DNA of 64,000 nt, taken from the NCBI RefSeq assembly GCF_004354815.1, contig NZ_QWJI01000002.1:34741-98740 (forward strand), in the 5' to 3' direction. Position 1 is the stretch's first letter, and each line of letters begins with the position of its first letter. The notes beneath the pieces were generated by a model, which was not told where the DNA came from, ran no database searches, and saw nothing but the letters and a program-made list of their open reading frames with translations. Source of the stretch: Cardinium endosymbiont of Culicoides punctatus. Lineage in GTDB: Bacteria; Bacteroidota; Bacteroidia; Cytophagales; Amoebophilaceae. The translations under genes and the position numbers were made by a program. Of this stretch, positions 9,297 to 16,657 are shown piece after piece.

Positions 9297-9947
9297 CTAT
9301 GTATGCCCTTCACAACACACACAAAAATGGGGAGGCTTATTTATATCACAATCAATTCTTTTATAGTGCATTAAGTATTTCTTTCCACTGAAGTGTGCTA
9401 GAATATGTCCTTCTATTTGCAGTTGAAATGGCTCAACAAAAATTTTTTGAAAATTACAACTCTGCTGATTCATTAAACATTTATACAAAGCTTCTTTGGC
9501 ACACCAGTAAATGGCCAACTTATCAAGACTGTTGCCCACATGTTCCGATTCTTCTTTGGTCAATATCTTACTTTGTACAACAGCCAATTGAGGTCTTGTG
9601 GTTTCTATGTCAATACCTACTTGAAAGGCCGTAGATAGCGCTACAGATACAAGATAACGGGTATGGGAAAAGCTAATGTGCAGATTGTCGTTTTTTAAAA
9701 ACGGGCGCCCGTTCTCATCTTTTACAAGAAGGACAATAGGTAATCCTAATTGCTTAAGCAACTCCTGAAGTGCCAGCCTTACGGACAAAGATTGTCTAAT
9801 TTTTTCATTAGAAGAAATTAGACAATCATTAAAACATGCTGTTAAAAGTGGATTTAGTTGCGCCTTTAATTCAACAATAGAGAGTTCTACACTCCGTAAC
9901 AGCACAAAACTAGTTAAAGAGTGAGCATAAAAGCTGTAAATAGACAT
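9297..9947 (-). CDS. 4'-phosphopantetheinyl transferase (Sfp-type)
   Basis: 216 aa. Carries the family motifs in order: 'NGRPFL' near 79-84, 'HISFSHT' at 90-96, GIDIE at 111-115 (metal-binding Asp/Glu) and WCAKEALYK at 148-156. The enzyme moves phosphopantetheine from CoA to a Ser of carrier proteins; in an organism of this kind the likely substrate is the fatty-acid acyl carrier protein. I cannot tell from the window whether a short AcpS also exists. Single gene, with tRNA-Gln beyond its 3' end on the opposite strand. Confidence 0.85.
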   Translation of the reverse strand: MSIYSFYAHSLTSFVLLRSVELSIVELKAQLNPLLTACFNDCLISSNEKIRQSLSVRLALQELLKQLGLPIVLLVKDENGRPFLKNDNLHISFSHTRYLVSVALSTAFQVGIDIETTRPQLAVVQSKILTKEESEHVGNSLDKLAIYWCAKEALYKCLMNQQSCNFQKIFVEPFQLQIEGHILAHFSGKKYLMHYKRIDCDINKPPHFCVCCEGHT

Positions 9948-10037
9948 AAAAAGCAGCGCGCAGCTATGCTGTACTATAGCAAAGTAGTATATTTACGCAC
10001 AAAAACATGTCCCTATCTATTGTGCGACACAAATAGC

Positions 10038-10193
10038 CTAGGAAACATTCTTTTTTTCCGCAAAATCGTTGCGCATACTTTCCACATCTACACGCTTGAT
10101 AAGGGGCATAAACATAAGACGTTTAATAGCGGCCTTACGTTGCGCTGCCCTTACTCTATTTTTTCTTGCTTTACGTTGTAACCTAACTGGCAT
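10038..10193 (-). CDS. Small highly basic protein (51 aa), probably ribosome- or RNA-associated
   Basis: Sequence MPVRLQRKARKNRVRAAQRK followed by 'AAIKRLMFMPLIKRVDVESM' and 'RNDFAEKKNVS', stop TAG. About one third of the residues in the first 26 are Arg/Lys, which is typical of small ribosomal or RNA-binding proteins. Too short for most gene callers. I recall similar short proteins in Bacteroidota (basic start, then a 'PVIKNVDIE'-like segment) but cannot name the family. It lies between the transferase gene and tRNA-Val on the same strand. Confidence 0.6.
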   Translation of the reverse strand: MPVRLQRKARKNRVRAAQRKAAIKRLMFMPLIKRVDVESMRNDFAEKKNVS

Positions 10194-10288
10194 GATAGTC
10201 TTAAATTTTAAATTCAAATAAGCGCTTTCATCACTCAGTGACGATATCCCAAACTTATTTTCCTTTTTGGATAATCTCTCACTACAAG

Positions 10289-10362
10289 TGGGCCCTGCGG
10301 GATTCGAACCTGCGACCTTCTGTGTGTAAGACAGATGCTCTAACCAGCTGAGCTAAGAACCC
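10289..10362 (-). tRNA. tRNA-Val (TAC)
   Basis: On the minus strand: acceptor GGGTTCT pairs with AGGGCCC (two G-T pairs), D arm GCTCAGCTGGTTAGAGC, anticodon stem TCTGT/ACAGA with loop CTTACAC (anticodon TAC), T loop TTCGAAT. The T stem (GCAGG/CCCGC) has one A-C mismatch. CCA not encoded. Confidence 0.9.
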
Positions 10363-10534
10363 ATAGTTTGAAAACAAATATAGCTATTTTTTTGTAAAAA
10401 CAGGTATACTGGACTGAAAAATCAGACAAAAAAAGGAGTAATTTTGTTTCCTAGAGAGGTATAATGTAAGCATACCATATGTCTAAAAAAACAAATTAGA
10501 AATTTTAGTTCCGAAGAAAAGGCTAAAAAAATAG

Positions 10535-10802
10535 GGTGGTGGTACAAATATATGATACTAAATTACTCAAACTAGATTTTATATTTTTGTTTTGATAATG
10601 AATATTGTATTGATTTTTTTGCATAAATAATTCTATTTTTTGTCTTTGTTAAAGCCATTATTTACTATATCTATGTTAGTGAGGTATTCAGAATAGCTTT
10701 CTGTAATGTGTTTGCTTAAAAAAAATTAACCACTTCTTATTAAACGATATAAAATACACTCAAGATCAAATACTTATTCCATCATATATTTGTACCACCA
10801 CC
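10535..10802. mobile_element. Miniature element with 22-bp perfect terminal inverted repeats
   Basis: The left end (10535-10556) begins GGTGGTGGTACAAATATATG and the right end (10781-10802) is its exact reverse complement over 22 bp. The 268-bp unit is very AT-rich, holds no convincing reading frame and sits in an otherwise empty 540-bp gap between tRNA-Val and the MerR gene. This is the form of a MITE. No clear target-site duplication is visible. Confidence 0.7.
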
Positions 10803-10900
10803 AACTTAAGAATGCAAATGCTGAACCAGCTAAAGCCTCATTTAATTTAATTCAAAATCAGTCTAATGTATATGGTTAGATAGGCAGATAAAACACTTTA

Positions 10901-11221
10901 TTACAACTGTTCTTTTAGATCTATTAGGAATGAACGCAATAGATGTAACCGCTCAACTACTTCTGCTGAAGTAATGGCATGTTCAGAAGGATGTTTTTGT
11001 ATCACTTTACGTGCACCTTCTAAGCTATATCCTTTTTTCTTTACTAAATCGTAAATATAACGCAATTGTGTGATATCTTTTTGTTCATATCTTCTAGCTC
11101 CCTTACTATTCTTAGTAGGTTGAAGAATGCCTATAAATTGCTTCTCCCAAAAACGTATTAGAGAAGGAGCTACCCCTAAAAGCTGCGCAACTTCTCGGAT
11201 GGTAAAATATTTCTTTTCCAT
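10901..11221 (-). CDS. MerR-family transcriptional regulator
   Basis: 106 aa. The N-terminal winged helix-turn-helix is clear: 'FTIREVAQLLGVAPSLIRFW' at residues 6-25, then 'KNSKGARRYEQKDITQLRYI' and 'KKGYSLEGARKVI'. The protein ends soon after the DNA-binding domain, with no sensor domain, as is common for the short MerR proteins of Bacteroidota. Its target is unknown. It is followed on the same strand by nothing close, and preceded 85 bp upstream by the M23 peptidase gene, so the two may share a transcript. Confidence 0.85.
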   Translation of the reverse strand: MEKKYFTIREVAQLLGVAPSLIRFWEKQFIGILQPTKNSKGARRYEQKDITQLRYIYDLVKKKGYSLEGARKVIQKHPSEHAITSAEVVERLHLLRSFLIDLKEQL

Positions 11222-11306
11222 TTAACCAGTAGAAAGAAATGGTAAGTACTACACACCACTAACCATTAGACCTAAAATGGATACTCAGCCCAAAATGGAT
11301 CCCAAC

Positions 11307-12296
11307 CTAATAATTAGAACAAAGTGTTTGTATTTGGTTAGCAGACTGTTTACGAACTGCATCATATTCAGCAGGGGTTAATTCACCTACAAAATATTGA
11401 ATGGGATCTACTCGTTTTCCATTACAATATACTTCATAATGAAGATGAGGAGCTGTCGAAAATCCTGTATTGCCTACCGTGCCTATCCGCTGTCCCTTGG
11501 CTAGTTTCTGGCCCTCCTTAACGATGATCTTATTTAGGTGTGCATACATCGTTTGAAATCCATTTCCATGTTCAATCATTATATGATTTCCATACCCTTT
11601 TTTGCTATTTTTAATCCATTTAACAGAGCCATTTGCAGCAACATAGATGGGCGTATGCATGGGAGCAGAAAAATCAACGCCTTCATGTTCTTTATAGACC
11701 TTGTGTATGGGATGTAGACGCATGCCAAATGGAGCAGAAATTCTTTTTAAATGTTGCTTGGAGACAGGAGGAAAAGCAGGTGTAGATCTTAACTTACTAG
11801 CAGCCTTATTTGCAAGGCCAAGGATATAGTTATAAGATTTTTTTTGAATAATTAATTTGCTATTCAGCTGGTCTACTCTAGAAAGTGTCTGAGCAATGAG
11901 TGTATCCTTGCCTAAATGGGCATATTTATTTACTCCTCCTATGCCTGCATTACGTTCTACAGAAGAAAGCGGATCCGTATTTAATAAAACCCTATAAATG
12001 GTATCATCTTGTTCTTGTAAGGATGTTAAAAGCGTTGTACTTTGTTCTATTTTTTTTTGTACAACATGGTAGTAGGACCGTAGCTGTTCGTTCTCTGCTA
12101 ACAATGTCCGTTCTTTAGGGGAAATAAAAAAATTGTTATAGTATCGAACCATGCCACATGCAGCGGCAAACGAAAAAAATAGAAAAATACAACTACGTAG
12201 TATGATGGTTGATACAGAGGCACGAACACGTTCATAGCTACAGGTAACAGGATTATAATAGTACTTGGCTTTACGCATGAAAATATTACTTGGCAA
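11307..12296 (-). CDS. M23-family murein peptidase (membrane-anchored)
   Basis: 329 aa. One transmembrane segment near residues 31-50, then a coiled coil (about 60-160) and a LytM/M23 domain. Zinc ligands are visible: H204 and D208 in 'HEGVDFSAP' and the 'PHLHYEV' motif at 283-289; 'HGNGFQTMYAHL' supplies the middle strand. Such proteins cut peptide cross-links in peptidoglycan, which fits the ftsI/murE/mraY genes elsewhere in the window. All catalytic residues are present. Start MPSNIFMRKAKYYY is typical of this Bacteroidota subgroup. Confidence 0.9.
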   Translation of the reverse strand: MPSNIFMRKAKYYYNPVTCSYERVRASVSTIILRSCIFLFFSFAAACGMVRYYNNFFISPKERTLLAENEQLRSYYHVVQKKIEQSTTLLTSLQEQDDTIYRVLLNTDPLSSVERNAGIGGVNKYAHLGKDTLIAQTLSRVDQLNSKLIIQKKSYNYILGLANKAASKLRSTPAFPPVSKQHLKRISAPFGMRLHPIHKVYKEHEGVDFSAPMHTPIYVAANGSVKWIKNSKKGYGNHIMIEHGNGFQTMYAHLNKIIVKEGQKLAKGQRIGTVGNTGFSTAPHLHYEVYCNGKRVDPIQYFVGELTPAEYDAVRKQSANQIQTLCSNY

Positions 12297-12415
12297 AATA
12301 AAACAGACCTTATTTTAGCAAAATATTAAATTTTTGGTTAATAGTCAATATACTATTGAATAATTATTACTAATATTGAAAAATAATGAACCAAAAATTA
12401 TAATCAAAAACGACT

Positions 12416-13702
12416 ATGCGTTACAAAACGATTGATAAACATCTGTTCATAAAAAATAGGCAAAAACTTCTAACACATATGCGCCCCAATAGCTTGGTGG
12501 TATTACATGCAAATGATATTTTACCTAAAAATACAGATAGTACTATGCCATTTGTACAAAATAGTGATCTATTTTATTGCTCTGGGATAGACCAGGAAGA
12601 GACCATTTTATTGCTTTATCCCGATGCAATAAGGCAGGAATGGAAAGAAATATTATTTATAAAAGAGACAGGTGCTATGTTAGCCATTTGGGAAGGAAAT
12701 AAGTATTCTAAACAAGAGGCAAGGGATATTAGTGGAATTGAAAATGTGTGCTGGACCAGCCAATTTGAGTCTACTTTTAACGTACTAATGGGTTTAGTTG
12801 AATATGTATATCTAAATACCAATGAACATATAAGGGCAGCTTGTACAGTAGAAACTAGAGATAGGCGGTTTATCCATTGGTGCAAACAGCGCTATCCACT
12901 ACACTGCTACGGACGGATTGCACCTATTATGCAACAATTGCGTGGCATAAAAGAGAAGGGAGAAATAGCACTTATACAAGAAGCATGTAACATTACAGAG
13001 GCTGGATTCCGTGCTATTTTGCCCCATATCCGTCCTGGATTAATGGAGTATGAAATAGAAGGCTTGCTTTCATATGCGTTTCTTAGCAGGGGATCAAGGG
13101 GATTTGCCTATGCTCCCATCATTGCTAGTGGTGCTAATAGCTGTATTCTACACTATACCAACAATGATCAACCTTGTCAATCGGGCGGGGTGTTGTTATT
13201 GGATATAGGTGCAGAATATGCGAACTATTCAGCAGATTTAACTCGGGTAGTGCCTATAGATGGAAGATTTACCACCCGACAAAGGGAGGTGTATAATAGC
13301 GTGTTGCGCATATTAAAAACGACCCAAGAAATATTGCGTCCAGGTCTATCTTTTGCAGATTACCATAAAGAGGTTATTGCTATGGTAGAGCATGAACTAT
13401 GCACACTCAATCTGATAGACCGTACAGATATTAAAAATCAAACCCAAGAAGTACCGGCTTATAAAAGATATTTTATGCATGGCATCTCACACCACTTGGG
13501 TCTTAGTACACATGACTTAGGTGACACATATGATATGGTATTACCACAGATGGTTTTCACAGTAGAACCAGGGATTTACATCAGAGAAGAAGGCATAGGC
13601 ATAAGATTAGAAAATAATATTGCCATAACGCACGATGGTATACAAAATTTAATGCAACATATTCCTATCGAAGCAGAGGAAATAGAAGAATTAATGCATT
13701 GA
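12416..13702 (+). CDS. pepP: Xaa-Pro aminopeptidase (M24 family)
   Basis: 428 aa. The N-terminal creatinase-like domain has 'NSLVVLHANDILPKNTDSTM' and 'QNSDLFYCSGI'. The C-terminal pita-bread domain has the five metal ligands in place: two Asp in 'LLLDIGAEYANYSADLTR', His in 'HGISHHLGLSTHD', Glu in 'FTVEPGIYI' and Glu in 'IRLENNI'. It removes N-terminal residues next to proline in cytosolic peptide turnover. Single gene, divergent from the M23 gene with a 119-bp shared upstream region. Confidence 0.92.
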   Translation: MRYKTIDKHLFIKNRQKLLTHMRPNSLVVLHANDILPKNTDSTMPFVQNSDLFYCSGIDQEETILLLYPDAIRQEWKEILFIKETGAMLAIWEGNKYSKQEARDISGIENVCWTSQFESTFNVLMGLVEYVYLNTNEHIRAACTVETRDRRFIHWCKQRYPLHCYGRIAPIMQQLRGIKEKGEIALIQEACNITEAGFRAILPHIRPGLMEYEIEGLLSYAFLSRGSRGFAYAPIIASGANSCILHYTNNDQPCQSGGVLLLDIGAEYANYSADLTRVVPIDGRFTTRQREVYNSVLRILKTTQEILRPGLSFADYHKEVIAMVEHELCTLNLIDRTDIKNQTQEVPAYKRYFMHGISHHLGLSTHDLGDTYDMVLPQMVFTVEPGIYIREEGIGIRLENNIAITHDGIQNLMQHIPIEAEEIEELMH

Positions 13703-13741
13703 TTTATAAATGGCTTTAATACAGATAAAAAATAAAACTAG

Positions 13742-14875
13742 TTATGTTTTTGCATAACATGCATTCAGCTGTTGTGTGATCTGAGTTGCAATTTCCTTTA
13801 CATCAGGATCATTTTTATCTGGATGACAAGATAACATAATCTTGAAGAAAGCTTTTTTTATCTCATTCTTTTGCGCTCCATTTGGGAGATCTAGCATAGA
13901 AAAAATATCTTTACTATTATTTATTCGTTTAAAAATTCTCTTTTTTTTCTCACTCAAGGCCTTACATTGATCAATTTTCTGATCTAGTTCTTTTTTTAGT
14001 TCAGCTTCTTTAGATTGATTACCAGGCTGTTTTGGGGGATTGTTTTTATAATATTCCTGTAGCAGTTCTTTAAAAACGCTATTTAGTGTTGCGTAAGCAT
14101 TATCATATAAATAACCCTTAACATCTTTAGTCTCATGAAATGCAGAGTCCAACTGACTTTGTATTTTATAGTAAGCCCTAGTGATAGCGATAACTGTAGC
14201 ATTTTCTTTTTTAAGACCGAAGAGCTGATACTTGTCAAGTTGTTTCTCTATCATATCATGCAATAAAACAAAATAAGAATTGTTCAGCACATTTTTAATT
14301 TGTTTTTTTAAGTCCGCATCACCTACTGCTTTTTCAAAAAAACAAACCCTTTCTTTATGTTTTTTTTCTATGGTATCAATAAGATCAAATTTTGGTATGT
14401 TCGCATATTCTTCGTCATTCATTCCTAAAACGATATGATATTTTTTATCATTCATATCTTGTCGCATTTTACGGAGAATATCAGCAAAGTTTTGCTGCGT
14501 TCCTCCTCCTTGCGTTCCTCCTCCTTGCGTTCCTCCTCCTTGCGTTCCTCCTCCTTGCGTTCCTCCTCCTTGCGTTCCTCCTCCTTGCGTTCCTCCTCCT
14601 TGCGTTCCTCCTCCTTGCGTTCCTCCTCCTTGCGTTCCTCCTCCGGGATTTTCTTCTTGTATCTTTTTTTGTGATTGGTCGTTAACTTTCTCAACATGCT
14701 GTGGAGAATTATTATAGCCAGGTATCAAACCTTGTGTTAGTTTGTTAACTTTCTCAACATCTTTTTTAGATATATCAGTATTTTTGGGAGGATTACTCGT
14801 CTTATTAGGTTTACACCCTCCGCATAGAAATCCATACAAAAAAAAGAACAAACATAACAATTTTCGTGTATACAT
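13742..14875 (-). CDS. Lipoprotein with GGGTQ repeats and a C-terminal J domain
   Basis: 377 aa. A signal peptide ends in a lipobox, 'GFLCGGC', with the lipidated Cys at residue 21. Ten tandem GGGTQ units follow (about residues 77-127), then a Lys-rich helical region, and at the very C-terminus a J domain: 'IFSMLDLPNGAQKNEIKKAF' and the HPD triad at 351-353 ('SCHPDKNDPD'). J domains stimulate Hsp70. Putting one on an exported lipoprotein is unusual, because bacterial DnaK is cytoplasmic; a host Hsp70 is a possible partner (inference). It is convergent with pepP and has no operon partner. Confidence 0.8.
   Translation of the reverse strand: MYTRKLLCLFFFLYGFLCGGCKPNKTSNPPKNTDISKKDVEKVNKLTQGLIPGYNNSPQHVEKVNDQSQKKIQEENPGGGTQGGGTQGGGTQGGGTQGGGTQGGGTQGGGTQGGGTQGGGTQGGGTQQNFADILRKMRQDMNDKKYHIVLGMNDEEYANIPKFDLIDTIEKKHKERVCFFEKAVGDADLKKQIKNVLNNSYFVLLHDMIEKQLDKYQLFGLKKENATVIAITRAYYKIQSQLDSAFHETKDVKGYLYDNAYATLNSVFKELLQEYYKNNPPKQPGNQSKEAELKKELDQKIDQCKALSEKKKRIFKRINNSKDIFSMLDLPNGAQKNEIKKAFFKIMLSCHPDKNDPDVKEIATQITQQLNACYAKT
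14496..14645. repeat. Ten tandem copies of a 15-bp unit
   Basis: Unit TGCGTTCCTCCTCCT, ten copies, of which only the last differs (final base G). It encodes the GGGTQ repeats of the J-domain lipoprotein. Near-perfect identity between copies points to recent expansion and likely length variation between strains. Confidence 0.95.
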
Positions 14876-15002
14876 AATTTCTATAGTCTTTTAGTTTTTT
14901 CTTAAAATCTTAATAACCAATAGCCAAAATAGCCACGATGAGATAATGTAATTATTATAGCTAATAAAGGTAGCCCTTTCTACAAAAATAGGATTTTATT
15001 TT

Positions 15003-16055
15003 CTAAAACAAACGTGTTGCCATATATTTCTCCCACTTATGTACAAGCCTAACAAAATTTTCAGGCAGCGGTGCTTCAAAAAACATAGACTCATTTGTAA
15101 TAGGATGTTGAAAGCCAAGGGTAGCTGCGTGTAATGCTTGATGAGGCATGATTTTGAAACAATTTTGCACAAAAGCTTTATAAGAGGCATGCCATTGTCC
15201 ACTGACTATTATATTACCTCCATATAGCAGATCTCCAAAGATGGGATGACCTATATGCTTCATATGTACACGTATCTGATGGGTACGACCGGTTTCTAAT
15301 TTGCAGGTTAACAAGGTAACATGATGGAACCGCTTCATTACTTGATAATGGGTAACAGCTCGCTTCCCTTGCTGGTTATCCGTAAAAGTTAAAATGATTT
15401 TACGGTCATGGCTATTTCGACCTATATGCACATCAATAGTGCCAGCATCATCTGTAAGACTTCCCCATACCAAAAGGTAATAAGTACGTTCAACCGTATG
15501 ATGATAAAACTGATCTGCCAGAGATTTTAAGCCCTCTGCTGTCTTAGCAATTACCAATAGACCGGATGTATCCTTATCAATACGATGTACCAAACCTGGC
15601 CTAGTAGGCATATTGTCCTTTAGCGGTAAGTTCTGATATCGATAACATAGGGCATTGGCTACAGTTCCTATTCGGTAGGTTGCATCTGGATGCACAACAA
15701 CTTGGGCTGGTTTATTGATAACAAGTAGGTGATCATCTTCATATACGAGGTTTAATGGGATATCTTCTGGTATCAAGACATCCATGTCTATAGGAACAGG
15801 AAGTTTGGCATGTATGTTATCTCCAACATGAACAACATAATTACCTTTTATAATGTGGTTATTTGCTGTAATAAGCTGTCTTTCAATAGCTTCTTGTATT
15901 TTATTTCGGCTAATATGTAATATTTCTGACAAAAACTTATCTATTCTGCGATTACATATTTCCTCTGTGACTGTAATACAATACTCCTTATAGGTAGTAT
16001 GCGCATCAGAAAGAACATATGATGATGTGGGGTTAAATCCATTATGATGATGCAC
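15003..16055 (-). CDS. rluD: Large-subunit rRNA pseudouridine synthase, RluD family
   Basis: 350 aa. An S4 RNA-binding domain occupies roughly residues 35-85 ('RRIDKFLSEILHISRNKIQE'), followed by the catalytic domain with HRIDKDTSG at 157-165; the Asp of HRID is the expected nucleophile. Later motifs 'LETGRTHQIRVHMKHIGHPI' and 'HAATLGFQHP' fit the family. It would isomerise uridines in 23S rRNA helix 69. It may be co-transcribed with the unknown gene at 16117, which lies 61 bp upstream. Confidence 0.92.
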   Translation of the reverse strand: MHHHNGFNPTSSYVLSDAHTTYKEYCITVTEEICNRRIDKFLSEILHISRNKIQEAIERQLITANNHIIKGNYVVHVGDNIHAKLPVPIDMDVLIPEDIPLNLVYEDDHLLVINKPAQVVVHPDATYRIGTVANALCYRYQNLPLKDNMPTRPGLVHRIDKDTSGLLVIAKTAEGLKSLADQFYHHTVERTYYLLVWGSLTDDAGTIDVHIGRNSHDRKIILTFTDNQQGKRAVTHYQVMKRFHHVTLLTCKLETGRTHQIRVHMKHIGHPIFGDLLYGGNIIVSGQWHASYKAFVQNCFKIMPHQALHAATLGFQHPITNESMFFEAPLPENFVRLVHKWEKYMATRLF

Positions 16056-16116
16056 GTCCTATATAAGATTTTGGTAAAATAATAAGATCCACCTAAAGAT
16101 TGAATACAAAAGGCAA

Positions 16117-16596
16117 TCAAAGAGGATCATCCGCTATGAAATATTTTCTCTTCATTAACTCATGCATCAGTATGGCACTTTTAAAAAACTTTCGTTTTTT
16201 TTTCAACCCCAGTTTTGTAGCTATTACTGCTTGACGTCGTAACTTTTGGTTTAATAGTGCTTGAGAAGATACTACATCTTTTGCCCTTCTGCTATGATAG
16301 GGAACATAATTTTGGCTGATGCTATGGATAGGCTCTTTTTGTGATGTATTTTTATCTACTACTGATGGGATAACCAATGATACAGGGTAGTTATCTACTG
16401 CTTTTATTTGATTATGATTATATGATTCTAGTGGGGAGATATAGCTCCCGTCGCCATCGTCTTCATCCTCTTCGTCTGCTAACCATTGTGCATTATCTGA
16501 TTCTTTTTCACGTTTGATTAAGGTTTTTAAGATCCAAAAAACTACTATGGCAGCAATTTTAAAGGTTGGATCCGCATAGCATATAAGAAATTTCAT
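16117..16596 (-). CDS. Hypothetical membrane-anchored protein
   Basis: 159 aa, not recognised. A hydrophobic segment near residues 10-25 ('FKIAAIVVFWILKTLI') is followed by an acidic stretch ('ADEEDEDDGDG') and a basic C-terminal half ('RRQAVIATKLGLKKKRKFFK'). The layout suggests a small inner-membrane protein with a charged cytoplasmic tail. It sits 61 bp downstream of infB on the same strand and before rluD, so it may belong to the nusA-infB transcript. Confidence 0.65.
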   Translation of the reverse strand: MKFLICYADPTFKIAAIVVFWILKTLIKREKESDNAQWLADEEDEDDGDGSYISPLESYNHNQIKAVDNYPVSLVIPSVVDKNTSQKEPIHSISQNYVPYHSRRAKDVVSSQALLNQKLRRQAVIATKLGLKKKRKFFKSAILMHELMKRKYFIADDPL

Positions 16597-16657
16597 TTAT
16601 ATATTTCGAATAAAGTTTCTTTATAGGTGATTAAGGTTTAGCATAAAATCTTAACCA

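Noticed and set aside
9395..9634. 79-codon plus-strand frame
   Set aside because: It is antisense to the phosphopantetheinyl transferase gene, whose motifs are clear.
14496..14645. CRISPR-like array
   Set aside because: Units are 15 bp and directly adjacent with no spacers, and they encode protein repeats. No cas gene is present and I saw no other array.
14392..14697. Long frames on both strands across the 15-bp repeat (Leu/Ala/Phe-rich and Glu/Lys-rich)
   Set aside because: They are by-products of the 15-bp unit having no stop in several frames; the lipoprotein frame alone has a signal peptide, a J domain and continues beyond the repeat.
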